Notes under the pieces: model-generated
Told to the model about the DNA's origin: nothing
The model's database searches: none
The model's input: the letters and a program-made list of their open reading frames with translations, nothing else
DNA from: Cytobacillus pseudoceanisediminis
GTDB lineage: Bacteria > Bacillota > Bacilli > Bacillales > Cytobacillaceae
Assembly: GCF_023516215.1 (NCBI RefSeq)
Contig: NZ_CP097349.1
Coordinates: forward strand, 1,364,001 to 1,428,000
DNA length: 64,000 nucleotides
Reading direction: 5' to 3'
Made by a program: the position numbers and the translations under genes
Shown: piece by piece, positions 36,627 through 46,305 of the stretch
Position numbering within the stretch: position 1 is the stretch's first letter
Layout: each line of letters opens with the position of its first letter

Positions 36627-37865
36627 GTGGAGAAACATAAAAGCAAATACAGGTGGCTTGTCTTTGGAGCGGTTTTATTTACATACTTTTTAATCGTGAG
36701 CCAAAGGACAGCTCCCGGTTTAATTACTGATCAATTAATGAAGGAATTCGGCGTGACAGCTGCGGCCATTGGGCTCCTTACGAGCATCCAATTTTTCGCC
36801 TATGCCAGCCTGCAGGTTCCCATTGGAATATTATCCGACCGTTTTGGTCCTAATGTGTTTTTAATCTCCGGGACTCTTCTTAACGGAATCGGGACTTTAT
36901 TATTCAGTTTTGCTGCGAATGAATACATCCTTTTCGCGGCAAGAATGCTAGTCGGAATAGGTGATGCGACAATCTGGATTAACGTTGTCATCATTTTAGG
37001 CAGATGGTTTAAGGTAAATGAATTTGTAAAATTGCTTGGTTTTGCGGGCATGTCGGGGAGCTTTGGATTTTTGCTCGCGACTGTGCCATTTTCCATTTGG
37101 ATTTCCATATGGGGCTGGCGCATTCCGTTTTTGGCAGTGGGCATTATTTTGACCATCCTCTCCTTATTGCTGTATTTCATTTTAATTTTGCAGCCTTCCC
37201 GGATGGGCATAGAACCTAAGAAAACAAAAGGTAAAAAGGAGCCAGCAGAGAAAACAGCAAACATATTAAAGAGAATTTTTTCTGACCGTCAGGCATGGGC
37301 CACGTTTTTGTGTCACTTTGGCGTGGTTGGTACTTATGTTGGCTTCATCGGTTCATGGGCAGTGCCATATGGAATGGAAATGTATGATTTGACCCGTTCC
37401 GAATCCAGCCAGCTAGTCATGATTGGACTGATTGGGGCAATTATTGGTGCTCCGTTAATGAGCTTCATATCAGGACGGATGGGCAGCATCAAACGCCCTT
37501 ATCTTTTTGCCCACATAATCGTCGTTCTCGGTTGGGCAGTTTTTCTTGTATTCCAGGGCAAACCTCCATATCTGCTCCTGATTGTTCTTTTCCTGATCAT
37601 GGGTTATGGGAATGGTGCAAGTACACTGACTTTTGCGATTGTCAGAAAATCATTTGACATTAGAGATGTAGGTGTCGTTTCAGGTTTTGCCAACACCGGC
37701 GGCTTTCTGAGCGCAGTTTTGCTGCCATTTATTTTCGGAAAAGTTTTGGATACATTTGAAGCAGGATACCAGTATGGATTTATTATTCCGGTCATCTTTT
37801 CATTGATTGGATTGATGGGTGCAGGGTTAATAAAGGAAAAAGGACGCCAATTGGTTAAAGGTTAA
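36627..37865 (+). CDS. MFS transporter
   Basis: The 412-residue protein has about 12 helices and MFS signatures near LTSIQFFAYASLQVPIGILSDRFG. SQRTAPGLITDQLMKEFG recalls the anion:cation-symporter-like group; the substrate is not known. GTG 36627 follows AGGAGCAGAGGG. The next gene starts 28 bp downstream. Confidence 0.85.
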   Translation: MEKHKSKYRWLVFGAVLFTYFLIVSQRTAPGLITDQLMKEFGVTAAAIGLLTSIQFFAYASLQVPIGILSDRFGPNVFLISGTLLNGIGTLLFSFAANEYILFAARMLVGIGDATIWINVVIILGRWFKVNEFVKLLGFAGMSGSFGFLLATVPFSIWISIWGWRIPFLAVGIILTILSLLLYFILILQPSRMGIEPKKTKGKKEPAEKTANILKRIFSDRQAWATFLCHFGVVGTYVGFIGSWAVPYGMEMYDLTRSESSQLVMIGLIGAIIGAPLMSFISGRMGSIKRPYLFAHIIVVLGWAVFLVFQGKPPYLLLIVLFLIMGYGNGASTLTFAIVRKSFDIRDVGVVSGFANTGGFLSAVLLPFIFGKVLDTFEAGYQYGFIIPVIFSLIGLMGAGLIKEKGRQLVKG

Positions 37866-37892
37866 TTTTATGCAGTATTTTGAGGACAAATC

Positions 37893-38393
37893 ATGCAAAA
37901 AAGGAGACGAGAGTATGAAAGCTTTATTAAAAAAGAAACAAATGGCTATACTGCTGTCTTTGAACGAAACCTGAAACATCCCAGGGAAGAAATCTGGGCG
38001 ATGCTTACTGACAATAATCAGCTGAAAAAATGGTTTCCGGAGCTGCAGGCTGAGGAATTAAAGAATGGTGGAAAATTCAAATTTGATATGGGTGATGGCA
38101 GCTTTGAGGAAATGGAAATCCTCGGGTTTGAAAAGCCTGCGATCCTTGAATACACATGGGGTGATGATATTGTCCGCTTTGAGCTTAATGAATTCATGGG
38201 CGGGACAGAGCTGATTTTAATTGAAAAAATCAGTGAAATCACAGATCATACACCAAAGGATCTTGCAGGATGGCATGTGTGTCTAAATGTGATTGGACGT
38301 CTGCTTGATGGAGTAAAAGATGGCAGCCGGAAAGACGAATGGAAAAATTGGTATGAAGAATATAAAGCAGCAACTGAGGCCATAAAGCACTAA
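37893..38393 (+). CDS. SRPBCC-fold protein (AHSA1-like)
   Basis: The product of about 166 residues has the START/SRPBCC fold pattern: TAVFERNLKHPREEIWAMLTDNNQLKKWFPE near the N terminus and WHVCLNVIGRLLDG near the C terminus. Ligand and role are unknown. ATG 37893 has only a weak upstream site. AAGGAG precedes a second ATG at 37915 in another frame; one added A in its AAA run would give MKSFIKKETNGYT and a 159-residue protein, so the true start may be there. Confidence 0.75.
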   Translation: MQKRRREYESFIKKETNGYTAVFERNLKHPREEIWAMLTDNNQLKKWFPELQAEELKNGGKFKFDMGDGSFEEMEILGFEKPAILEYTWGDDIVRFELNEFMGGTELILIEKISEITDHTPKDLAGWHVCLNVIGRLLDGVKDGSRKDEWKNWYEEYKAATEAIKH

Positions 38394-38480
38394 TACAGAA
38401 AAAGGCTGATAAATAATCCAAAGTAGTTCAGATAATGTGTAGCAAATCCGAAAACACAGGGTAAATAACAGTTGAGATAA

Positions 38481-38523
38481 AAAAAGGGTGGGGTCAACAT
38501 TAAAGGAAACCCCAACCTTTTTT
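38481..38523. terminator. Bidirectional terminator
   Basis: AAAAAGGGTGGGGT and ACCCCAACCTTTTT pair with a G-U or mismatch around a 14-base loop. It lies between two convergent genes. Confidence 0.85.
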
Positions 38524-38571
38524 ATTTTAATGTGAGATATTCGAAAAACATTTCTGTAAATAGAATAATCA

Positions 38572-39447
38572 TCAAGGTGTATCGTTAACTTTTTTCTTTA
38601 CTGCCATCCAAACCTCGCTATATACATTTTCCGATGTACCGTTGTACTTTGTAAATGAAATCCCAGGTAGTTCTGCTGGTTCATAATCTGATGAAGGCAG
38701 CCATTCAGAATAAATTTTTGCGGTAGTTTCTTGAAGTGTAGAAGGAAATGGTCCTTGGTTAGGGAAAATGGCCCATAAACTTTCTTCAATAGTAATTTGC
38801 TCTAAATGATCGAAGGGATTTTCTTTTGTAGTTGCAAATCCTATCATATGTGTTAAATACCCTTTTTCTTCTAAAAAACCATCATCAAAATCATACGATA
38901 CATTCAACACTTGATGAGGATATAAATCCGCTAATTGATGCATTTGATTTCTTTGTTGTTCGGTAATTGTCTTCGCTAGTTCTATGATAGCATTATTTTC
39001 ACCTTCGAATTGAATAGGCACCCTTTTCGATACACCAACAATATTAAACATCTCTTTCTTTTCAATCTTGAATTCCATTGAAATTCCTCCTCTTATATCA
39101 ATAAAGAATGAGAATTTGGGAAATGATTTTTGAATTTTGTTTTTAGTTACTTCTGAAGGCAAGAATCCGCTCCATTCACGAAAGGCTCTTGAAAAACCTT
39201 CAATGGATTGATAACCATATTTGCAGGCAATATCTGTTACTTTTGCTCCGTTAATCAGTTCAACATTTGCAACTGATAATCTCCTATTTTTGATGTACTC
39301 ATTCAATGACATTCCAGCCATATATGAAAACATTCTTTTGAAATGATAATCAGATAGCCCTACAATTTTTGATATTTGCTTTCCGGAAATTTCTTCGGTT
39401 AAATGTGTCTCAATATAATCCATCAAATGATTGAATTCTTGTAACAT
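38572..39447 (-). CDS. AraC-family regulator with GyrI-like ligand domain
   Basis: The 291-residue protein begins with an AraC/XylS double helix-turn-helix (about 1-105; ISKIVGLSDYHFKRMFSYMAG and IACKYGYQSIEGFSRAFREWSG). The C-terminal region (about 130-290; EYSEW...-type strands around YTLEESLW, LPGISFTKY) resembles the GyrI-like small-molecule-binding domain of multidrug activators. The target is unknown. Confidence 0.85.
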   Translation of the reverse strand: MLQEFNHLMDYIETHLTEEISGKQISKIVGLSDYHFKRMFSYMAGMSLNEYIKNRRLSVANVELINGAKVTDIACKYGYQSIEGFSRAFREWSGFLPSEVTKNKIQKSFPKFSFFIDIRGGISMEFKIEKKEMFNIVGVSKRVPIQFEGENNAIIELAKTITEQQRNQMHQLADLYPHQVLNVSYDFDDGFLEEKGYLTHMIGFATTKENPFDHLEQITIEESLWAIFPNQGPFPSTLQETTAKIYSEWLPSSDYEPAELPGISFTKYNGTSENVYSEVWMAVKKKVNDTP

Positions 39448-39754
39448 TCATTTCCCCCTTCACAAATATATAATAACGATAAAAATCATAATTCACTCGA
39501 TATTTTCTATACGGAATATATCGGAACGCATTTCCGTTAAATATAAAGTTACAATCCGGCTTCGTTAGTAAAAGTGCATTTTTTTATATAATTTCATTAT
39601 TTACATTGCTATTTAAATATATTTCCTTATAAAAGTTGATGTACCAATGAAAAAAGCATATCAATTACAAATTGATATGCTAATTTATATACTATTTACA
39701 AAGTTTCTTCACACAAACAGAACTAATTATCATGATGCGTCAGTCATTTTTCTT
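39448..39754. other. Intergenic region with one terminator
   Basis: The 307-bp AT-rich gap holds AGCATATCAATT-ACA-AATTGATATGCT (39655-39681), a perfect 12-bp stem followed on the minus strand by T6, which ends the M14 gene. Nothing else was recognised. Confidence 0.6.
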
Positions 39755-41404
39755 TTATTTCATAAACGGTTTCATGTTTGATTTCTTCGGATCAATGGTG
39801 AAGCGGTAAATCGGCAATTCCTGCCCAACTTCAGAAAGGACGTAGCCGAAGGTCGTATAACTGTCTACTGATTCAGGCTCAAGCGACAGGGAAAGCAGAT
39901 TTGTTTGAGGCTGTGCGGTCAGAAATACATAAGTTCCTTTCGGGAAGGTGATGTCCTTCTTAGTCACCTCAGTCTCAACCTCAACAAGCTCCCTGTCTTC
40001 ATAATTGCCTGCCGGTTCCTTAGAAGTTACTGTAAAGGCTTCAGCTGGAAGGCTGACATTTTTCGGAAGTCTAAAGCCCTTTAAACCTTGATCCATTAAT
40101 TTTTCAGTGATTTCCTCATGACCTGGCTTTATTAAATAGGCGGTAGGTCTATCCCTTACCAATGTTGGTTCTGCATCAGTAGCACTTAAGTATTTAACTG
40201 GGATATCCTGAACTGTGCCCGTTGCTATGTCTACCATTTCCAGTGTTTCATTCTCCAGTTCTTTATTTTCGCTATCAATGATTATTGGATCATTGTCATT
40301 TAGCATTAAGCCTTTTTTGATAAGATTAAGTCTTTCTAATGCTACTAGATTTTTAATTTGTTTTGCATGATTGGCCGTTTGCTTAAGAATGCTTTCATGA
40401 GTGGCAATTTGGGCGTTCACTCTGCGCGCAAAATCTTCACGTCCGATGCCAATGCCTCTGCTTTCTACCAGGAAGGAGAATGCTGGCTGAAGTCCGAATG
40501 AATTCCGGCCAATTCTTGGCTCAGTGGAACCCTCGATAATTTCAATTTCACCTTGGTCATCCAGGCCTGCTGTATAGTAAATTTCTGCGGAAATGCCATT
40601 TTTCTCAAGCTCTTCCATGGCAGGCCCGACAAATAAACTGTCAGATGCTTGACGGATTTTTTCAGGGATATTGAGGTTCCGGCCAGACTGGATCAGAATA
40701 TCGTGGAACTTCAAAGCGCCCTGTTCACCAACTTGATTAAAAGCACTGCTGTAAACAGAATATTCATGAGCATCAATCACCACTTCCGGTGAATATTTAT
40801 TGAATTCTTCATGAATGGCCTGTACCTCTGGAGATTCAAGTTTTATATGATCACGGTTTCCATCCAGCCCATTGGCCAGCTGTCTTTTAAAATCATAAGA
40901 GCCATCAGGATTTACCCTTGGAATAACGATCACATTGATATCGTCCAAAATCTCCTTGCCCAATTCACCGGCAAGTCTGTTGGCCAAGGCCAGGATAGAT
41001 TCACCGCTGGCAGGCTCGTTGCCATGGATCTGGCTCTGAACCCATACAATCGGCTTTTTTGATAAATAGCCCGACCTAATATGCTTATCCTTTGTGAAAT
41101 AAAGGGCAGGTATTTCACGGCCTTCTTGAGAGGTTCCGATTGTTTTAACAGTTAGGTAAGGACTTTTAGCTTTGAGCTGTTTTATGTAGGCCATCATTTC
41201 TTCTTGAGAAGTAAAAGCATCACCGTCCCTTGAAAAGGCAGGAGTCTTGTCTATCACCTCAATTTCAGGAAAGAGGTGTCTTACTTGTTCAGGCTGGCTG
41301 TATGATTTCCCGTAATAGGGAGTTTCTGCCTGAACTGCAGGTGCAGCCAATAATGCAGCAGACAGGAGTACAGGAATAGTGCGTTTTTTTACTAGTTTCT
41401 TCAT
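39755..41404 (-). CDS. Secreted M14-family zinc carboxypeptidase
   Basis: The 549-residue protein has a signal peptide (MKKLVKKRTIPVLLSAALLAAPAVQA) and an M14 catalytic domain. Zinc ligands are in QIHGNEPASGES (HxxE) and the later VIDAHEY; NPDGS and GNRDH form the substrate pocket, and the catalytic Glu is expected in the FLVESRG region. A C-terminal domain of about 200 residues follows. It probably removes C-terminal residues from extracellular peptides, next to other exoproteases. AGGAGGAAAC lies before the ATG. Confidence 0.87.
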   Translation of the reverse strand: MKKLVKKRTIPVLLSAALLAAPAVQAETPYYGKSYSQPEQVRHLFPEIEVIDKTPAFSRDGDAFTSQEEMMAYIKQLKAKSPYLTVKTIGTSQEGREIPALYFTKDKHIRSGYLSKKPIVWVQSQIHGNEPASGESILALANRLAGELGKEILDDINVIVIPRVNPDGSYDFKRQLANGLDGNRDHIKLESPEVQAIHEEFNKYSPEVVIDAHEYSVYSSAFNQVGEQGALKFHDILIQSGRNLNIPEKIRQASDSLFVGPAMEELEKNGISAEIYYTAGLDDQGEIEIIEGSTEPRIGRNSFGLQPAFSFLVESRGIGIGREDFARRVNAQIATHESILKQTANHAKQIKNLVALERLNLIKKGLMLNDNDPIIIDSENKELENETLEMVDIATGTVQDIPVKYLSATDAEPTLVRDRPTAYLIKPGHEEITEKLMDQGLKGFRLPKNVSLPAEAFTVTSKEPAGNYEDRELVEVETEVTKKDITFPKGTYVFLTAQPQTNLLSLSLEPESVDSYTTFGYVLSEVGQELPIYRFTIDPKKSNMKPFMK

Positions 41405-41670
41405 CGGCTAGTTTCCTCCTCTTCTAATTTTAAATCAATAATAGATGAAGAATGTTTTGAGTGTCAAAAAATTTAGAATAGTATAAATTCAGTAGTTTAA
41501 TAGATGAATTGTTTAAAAGGAAGGAATTATAGGTGCTTAGTTCTAATATTATTCGGAAAACGAAATAGAATGGCAGGTAACTAGCGAAAATTCCCTAGCT
41601 TTTACTCGATAAAAACAGTGCATTGGGTGGGAGTGGAAAACAACAAAATTATAAATTTTCTGAAAATAAG

Positions 41671-41726
41671 TTGAATTTTTTTCGAGATTGTTTATACTAA
41701 ACTTGTAACATACCGACCGGTCAGTA
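41671..41726 (+). promoter_or_regulatory. Promoter and TetR-type operator of the acyl-CoA cluster
   Basis: TTGAAT (41671-41676), a 16-bp spacer and TATACT (41693-41698) are followed by TACCGACCGGTCAGTA (41711-41726), a near-perfect palindrome of the PaaR/PfmR TetR-operator style. A second copy, TACCAACTGGTCAGTA, lies at 46275-46290. Each sits just before its gene's ribosome site, suggesting repression by the TetR protein encoded at 45438-46001. Confidence 0.72.
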
Positions 41727-41745
41727 AGTGAAGGAGGGATGGAAT

Positions 41746-42954
41746 TTGGATTTTTCTTACTCATCAAAAGTACAGGAGCTCATAAGAAAATTAAATGTGT
41801 TTATGGAAGAAAACGTTTATCCGAACGAAACTCTGTATGAACAGCAATTGAATGAACAGGAAAGCCGCTGGAATGCTATTCCGCCCATTATGGAAGAGTT
41901 GAAACGCAAGGCGAAAGATGCTGGGCTATGGAACCTATTTTTACCGGAAAGCGAGTATGGGGCTGGTCTCACGAACGTGGACTATGCTCCACTTTGCGAA
42001 ATTATGGGGCGTTCCATGATTGCACCGGAGATTTTCAATTGCAATGCACCTGATACCGGAAACATGGAAGTGCTCGCAAGATATGGCACCGATCAGCAAA
42101 AGAGTGATTGGCTGCAGCCTCTTTTAGAAGGGGAAATACGATCTTGTTTTTCAATGACAGAGCCGGATGTTGCCTCTTCTGATGCTACAAATATTGAAGC
42201 ACGGATTGAAAGGCAAGGTACGGAGTATGTCATTAATGGTCGGAAGTGGTGGTCCTCAGGGGCGGGAGATCCGAGATGCAGGATAGCGATCGTCATGGGA
42301 AAAACCGATCCAGCAGCCAGCCGTCATGAACAGCAATCTATGATTCTTGTTCCACTTGATACGCCAGGAGTAAAAATAGAGAGGATGCTTCCGGTGTTTG
42401 GCTATGATCACGCTCCCCATGGTCATGCTGAAATTACATACGACAATGTCAGAGTTCCCGCTGAAAATATGATTTGGGGTGAAGGGAAAGGGTTTGCCAT
42501 TGCGCAGGGAAGGCTTGGCCCAGGACGCATCCATCATTGCATGAGGCTAATAGGGGCAGCAGAGCGTGCTCTTGAAGAATTATGTAAGCGTGTACAAAAT
42601 CGCGTCGCCTTTGGAAAACCGCTCTCTAATCAGGGAGTCATCCAGGAATGGATTGCGGATTCCCGAATTGAAATTGAGCAGGCAAGACTATTAACGCTTA
42701 AAGCGGCCCATATGATGGATACAGCCGGAAATAAAGCGGCGAAAACAGAGATTGCTATGATCAAAGTCGTGGCTCCATCCATGGCACTTAAGGTAATTGA
42801 CCGGGCGATTCAGGCTTTTGGCGCAGCAGGAGTCTCTGACGATGTTCCGCTTGCGGCCTTGTGGGCAAATGCCAGGACGTTGAGGCTGGCAGACGGGCCA
42901 GATGAGGTCCATCGGGCACAGATTGCTAAACTTGAGTTGAAAAAATACCAATAG
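41746..42954 (+). CDS. Acyl-CoA dehydrogenase, ACAD11-like
   Basis: The 402-residue protein starts [19 protein letters not shown], like the ACAD10/11 dehydrogenase domain. [16 protein letters not shown] is the flavin-binding strand and RRGP-type [14 protein letters not shown] is typical. The usual catalytic EGT is replaced by DGP in [10 protein letters not shown], as I recall for human ACAD11-type enzymes. Such enzymes can act on 4-phosphorylated acyl-CoAs. TTG 41746 follows AAGGAGGG; an upstream GTG overlaps the ribosome site. The kinase partner may be the APH-like gene at 47645. Confidence 0.86.
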   Translation: MDFSYSSKVQELIRKLNVFMEENVYPNETLYEQQLNEQESRWNAIPPIMEELKRKAKDAGLWNLFLPESEYGAGLTNVDYAPLCEIMGRSMIAPEIFNCNAPDTGNMEVLARYGTDQQKSDWLQPLLEGEIRSCFSMTEPDVASSDATNIEARIERQGTEYVINGRKWWSSGAGDPRCRIAIVMGKTDPAASRHEQQSMILVPLDTPGVKIERMLPVFGYDHAPHGHAEITYDNVRVPAENMIWGEGKGFAIAQGRLGPGRIHHCMRLIGAAERALEELCKRVQNRVAFGKPLSNQGVIQEWIADSRIEIEQARLLTLKAAHMMDTAGNKAAKTEIAMIKVVAPSMALKVIDRAIQAFGAAGVSDDVPLAALWANARTLRLADGPDEVHRAQIAKLELKKYQ

Positions 42955-42971
42955 GGAAAGCGGGGAGCCAT

Positions 42972-43745
42972 ATGAACGTAATGGATTTATTTGACCTAAC
43001 CGGGAAAACGGCACTGATTACTGGAGGAGGCCGAGGGCTCGGTGCCCAGATTGCGGAAGGCTTTGCCGAGGCAGGGGCGAATATCGTTCTTTGTTCAAGA
43101 AAGGTGGAGACATGTCAGGAAACAGCTGATCGTCTCGCCAAACTTGGCGTGAAAACGTTAGCTCTTTCCTGTGACATAAGCAAACCCGAGGACGTCCATA
43201 AAGTGGTCGATAGAACGGTTAAGGAATTTGGAAGCATTGATATTCTTGTCAATAACAGCGGTGCCACCTGGGGAGCACCTGCCGAAGAAATGCCGCTTGA
43301 AGCCTGGCATAAAGTTATCAATGTGAATGTGACAGGGACGTTTTTAATGAGCCAGGCTGCAGGTAATATCATGATTGAGCAAAAGTCCGGAAAAATCATT
43401 AATATTGCCTCTGTTGCCGGACTTGGCGGTACTGATCCCCGGGTGATGGATACGATCGGATATAACACAAGCAAAGGCGCTGTTATTACGATGACAAAGG
43501 ATCTGGCTGTAAAATGGGGCAGGTATGGCATCAATGTGAATGCCATAGCCCCAGGGTTTTTCCCTACTAAAATGTCAGCAGCGATTATTGAGCATGGGAA
43601 AAATCCAATTCTGGAGGCGACACCTCTCAGACGCTTTGGTTCTGCTGACGATTTGAAAGGCGCCGCTTTGTTCCTGGCTTCCAATGCTTCAAATTATGTG
43701 ACGGGAGACGTATTAATTGTCGATGGCGGAACACATGCAATGTAA
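42972..43745 (+). CDS. Short-chain dehydrogenase/reductase in the acyl-CoA cluster
   Basis: The 257-residue SDR has TGGGRGLG (NAD(P) binding), NNSGATWG (NNAG variant), the catalytic Ser and YNTSKGA (Tyr-x3-Lys), and a C-terminal VTGDVLIVDGG. Reactions in such clusters are hydroxyacyl or ketoacyl-CoA reduction or oxidation; the exact one is unknown. It follows the dehydrogenase by 17 bp. Confidence 0.87.
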   Translation: MNVMDLFDLTGKTALITGGGRGLGAQIAEGFAEAGANIVLCSRKVETCQETADRLAKLGVKTLALSCDISKPEDVHKVVDRTVKEFGSIDILVNNSGATWGAPAEEMPLEAWHKVINVNVTGTFLMSQAAGNIMIEQKSGKIINIASVAGLGGTDPRVMDTIGYNTSKGAVITMTKDLAVKWGRYGINVNAIAPGFFPTKMSAAIIEHGKNPILEATPLRRFGSADDLKGAALFLASNASNYVTGDVLIVDGGTHAM

Positions 43746-43772
43746 AAACGGCAAATTTTGGAGGGATTAATA

Positions 43773-45386
43773 ATGAGCGAGAAGAAAACCTGGCATGCCC
43801 ACTATCCTGAATCAATTGCAGCCGATGTTAGCATTCCCAGCAAGTCGATGCCTGAGATGCTGCAGGAAGTGACAGCGATGTATCCGCAGAATACAGCTTT
43901 ATCTTTTTATGGCCGAAAAATGATTTATGCGGAACTTCAAAAAGCCGTCTATGGATTTGCTGCATCACTGCAGAAAAATGGTGTCCAAAAAGGCGGCCGT
44001 GTTGCCATCATGCTGCCCAATTGCCCGCAATATGTAATTGCGTATTATGGCACCCTTGCAGCGGGAGCGATCGTTACTCAAGTAAACCCGATGCTGGTTG
44101 AGCGCGAGATAGAGTATATTATGAATGATTCGGGTGCTGAGACACTTATCGTCTTTGATGCGTTATATCCACGCGTAAAAGGAGTACAGAGCAAAACGAA
44201 ATTAAGTAATATAATTGTTGTCAGTCTCCAGCAATCAAATGCAGATTTTTCTCCTGATAAAACCTTTGAAGGTTTTTTACATGAAGGCAAAGGACAATTC
44301 ACCCCGGTAAACATTGAGCCTGAACAGGATATAGCCGTCCTTCAATATACGGGCGGTACAACCGGCCGATCTAAAGGAGCCATGCTGACACATTACAATG
44401 TTCTCGCAAATGTGGTTCAGTCCTATGAATTTTTTAAAGAAAGAACCAAAATAGGCGGGGAAAAATTCTTAACCGTCATTCCGCTGTTCCACGTTTTTGG
44501 AATGACTGCCTGCATGAACTTTGCCATTTATACCGCCAATGAATCTATTTTATTGCCTCGCTTTGATTTGGAGGAAGTGCTTAATACGATTAAAAATGAG
44601 CAGCCTTCTGTATTTCCGGGTGTTCCAACCATGTATGTGGCTATCACCAATCATCCGCGTGCAGAGGAATATGGCATTGACAGCATTGAAACCTGCAATA
44701 GCGGAAGCGCGCCAATGCCTGTCGAACTGCTTCGCGATTTTGAACAAAAGACAGGAGCCAAAATACTCGAAGGCTATGGTTTATCCGAAGCTTCCCCAGT
44801 AACCCACTGCAATCCTCCTTTTTCAGAACGAAAGCCTGGAAGTGTCGGAATTGGTTTTCCTTCAACTGATTATAAAGTAGTCGATTTGGCCACAGGAACA
44901 GAAGAAGTTCCGAATGGAGAACTCGGAGAGGTCATCATCAAGGGACCGCAGATCATGAGAGGATATTGGAATATGCCTGAGGAGACGGCCGTCACATTAC
45001 GGGATGGATGGCTCTACACAGGTGATATTGCAAGAATGGATGATGACGGTTTCCTTTATATTGTCGACCGTAAAAAAGACCTGATTATTGCAAGCGGATA
45101 TAATATATATCCTCGCGATATCGAGGAAGTGCTCTATGAGCATCCTGCAGTTCAGGAGGCAGTAGTCATTGGTGTCCCGGATGCGTACCGGGGTGAAACA
45201 GTAAAAGCTTTCATCGTACTGAAAGCTGGCAAATCGTCGAGCGAAAAAGATATCATTTCATATTGCAAGCAGAACCTGGCTGCCTATAAAATTCCATCGG
45301 CCGTAGAATTCCGCCAGGAGCTTCCAAAGACAAATGTCGGAAAAATCCTTCGCCGGGCTTTGCGGGATGAGGTCCGGAGCCACTGA
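43773..45386 (+). CDS. Long-chain fatty-acid--CoA ligase
   Basis: The 537-residue protein has the AMP-binding signatures QYTGGTTGRSKGAMLTH (P-loop), YGLSEASP, GWLYTGDIA and the Lys-containing PKTNVGKILRR. It activates fatty acids with ATP and CoA for beta-oxidation. ATG 43773 follows GGAGGG; the upstream TTG-like start is rejected. It starts 28 bp after the SDR. Confidence 0.92.
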   Translation: MSEKKTWHAHYPESIAADVSIPSKSMPEMLQEVTAMYPQNTALSFYGRKMIYAELQKAVYGFAASLQKNGVQKGGRVAIMLPNCPQYVIAYYGTLAAGAIVTQVNPMLVEREIEYIMNDSGAETLIVFDALYPRVKGVQSKTKLSNIIVVSLQQSNADFSPDKTFEGFLHEGKGQFTPVNIEPEQDIAVLQYTGGTTGRSKGAMLTHYNVLANVVQSYEFFKERTKIGGEKFLTVIPLFHVFGMTACMNFAIYTANESILLPRFDLEEVLNTIKNEQPSVFPGVPTMYVAITNHPRAEEYGIDSIETCNSGSAPMPVELLRDFEQKTGAKILEGYGLSEASPVTHCNPPFSERKPGSVGIGFPSTDYKVVDLATGTEEVPNGELGEVIIKGPQIMRGYWNMPEETAVTLRDGWLYTGDIARMDDDGFLYIVDRKKDLIIASGYNIYPRDIEEVLYEHPAVQEAVVIGVPDAYRGETVKAFIVLKAGKSSSEKDIISYCKQNLAAYKIPSAVEFRQELPKTNVGKILRRALRDEVRSH

Positions 45387-45437
45387 TTTTTATGATATAA
45401 TTCTGTCGATATTTTCTAACAGAAGCGGGGACTAACA

Positions 45438-46001
45438 TTGAAAGAAAAAATTACTGAAAAGAGCATCCGGCTATTTGATCAGAAAGGCTTCAGCGAGACA
45501 TCAATTCAGGATATTGTCGACAGTATTGGTGTGACGAAAGGGACGTTTTATTACTATTTTTCCAGCAAAGAAGAACTTTTGATGGACATCCATCTTCGCT
45601 ACATTGATGACATGCTGGACAATCAGCACGAAATCCTCGGGGATGATTCAAAATCCAGCAAAGAAAAACTCTTTGCGATTGTTCAAATGCTGCTCAGCAA
45701 TATCAAAACACAGGGAGCCAGCGCGAAAGTCTTTTTTAGAGAAATGCGCAACCTCAGTGACGAAAGTTTATCGGAAATCATTCCGAAAAGAGATCAGTTC
45801 AGGCTGAATATCGAAAAATTAATAGAAGAAGGCAAACAGAACGGAGAGTTCCGTGCGAATCTCAACTCTCCGATTATTGCCTTTGGCATCCTGGGCGTCA
45901 CTAACTGGAGCTATCAGTGGTTCAATCCGGATGGATCTATATCTGACCGGGAAGTGGCGGAGATATTTACGGAAATGATCTTAAAGGGGATCGAGATGTA
46001 A
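45438..46001 (+). CDS. TetR-family regulator of the acyl-CoA cluster
   Basis: The 187-residue protein has a TetR helix-turn-helix (FSETSIQDIVDSIGVTKGTFYYYFSSKEELL) and a helical ligand domain. B. subtilis FadR and other TetR regulators of fatty-acid genes respond to long-chain acyl-CoA. The twin palindromes at 41711 and 46275, at both starts of the cluster, are its likely targets. TTG is the start; the ribosome site is weak (GCGGGG). Confidence 0.85.
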   Translation: MKEKITEKSIRLFDQKGFSETSIQDIVDSIGVTKGTFYYYFSSKEELLMDIHLRYIDDMLDNQHEILGDDSKSSKEKLFAIVQMLLSNIKTQGASAKVFFREMRNLSDESLSEIIPKRDQFRLNIEKLIEEGKQNGEFRANLNSPIIAFGILGVTNWSYQWFNPDGSISDREVAEIFTEMILKGIEM

Positions 46002-46100
46002 ATCGAAATTCTTTTAAAGTAGGGAAAATAAAGATAATTCTTTGTCTCTATTTTTTAGTAGGTAACAACATAGGACGGGAACTATATTTTAAGATACTGA

Positions 46101-46223
46101 GTTGATTGTAGCGGAAGACACTTGACTCCTGCGGGAGGAGAGGGAGCGGGAGACCCCACAGGCGAAGCCGAGGAGGCTCCCGTTCCTCCCCGCGGAAAGC
46201 AAGTGACTGCAGCGGAAATCAAC
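46101..46223. repeat. 123-bp imperfect palindrome of the Bacillaceae intergenic type
   Basis: The element is bounded by GTTGATT and AATCAAC. Inside, CACTTGACTCCTGCGGGAGG pairs imperfectly with CCTCCCCGCGGAAAGCAAGTG, and further GC-rich arms meet near the centre. It is much more GC-rich than its surroundings. I recall repeats of the same sequence type scattered in Bacillaceae genomes, so it is probably a mobile or structural intergenic element rather than a gene. Confidence 0.75.
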
Positions 46224-46274
46224 GGGCAGTATAAATAAGCTATAACAATCTATTAAAACATAATTTTTAAGACA

Positions 46275-46290
46275 TACCAACTGGTCAGTA
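46275..46290 (+). promoter_or_regulatory. Second TetR-type operator of the acyl-CoA cluster
   Basis: TACCAACTGGTCAGTA differs from the copy at 41711 in two bases, and lies just upstream of the AAGGAGG of the hydroxyacyl-CoA dehydrogenase gene. A promoter is expected nearby but no good hexamer pair was seen. Confidence 0.65.
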
Positions 46291-46305
46291 TAAGGAGGAG
46301 AAAAG

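Noticed and set aside
43115..43684. 189-codon antisense open frame within the SDR gene
   Set aside because: It lies fully inside a well-supported gene, has no ribosome site and no recognisable domain.
46101..46223. Insertion sequence or gene
   Set aside because: Too short for a transposase and no ORF; best seen as a non-coding palindromic repeat.
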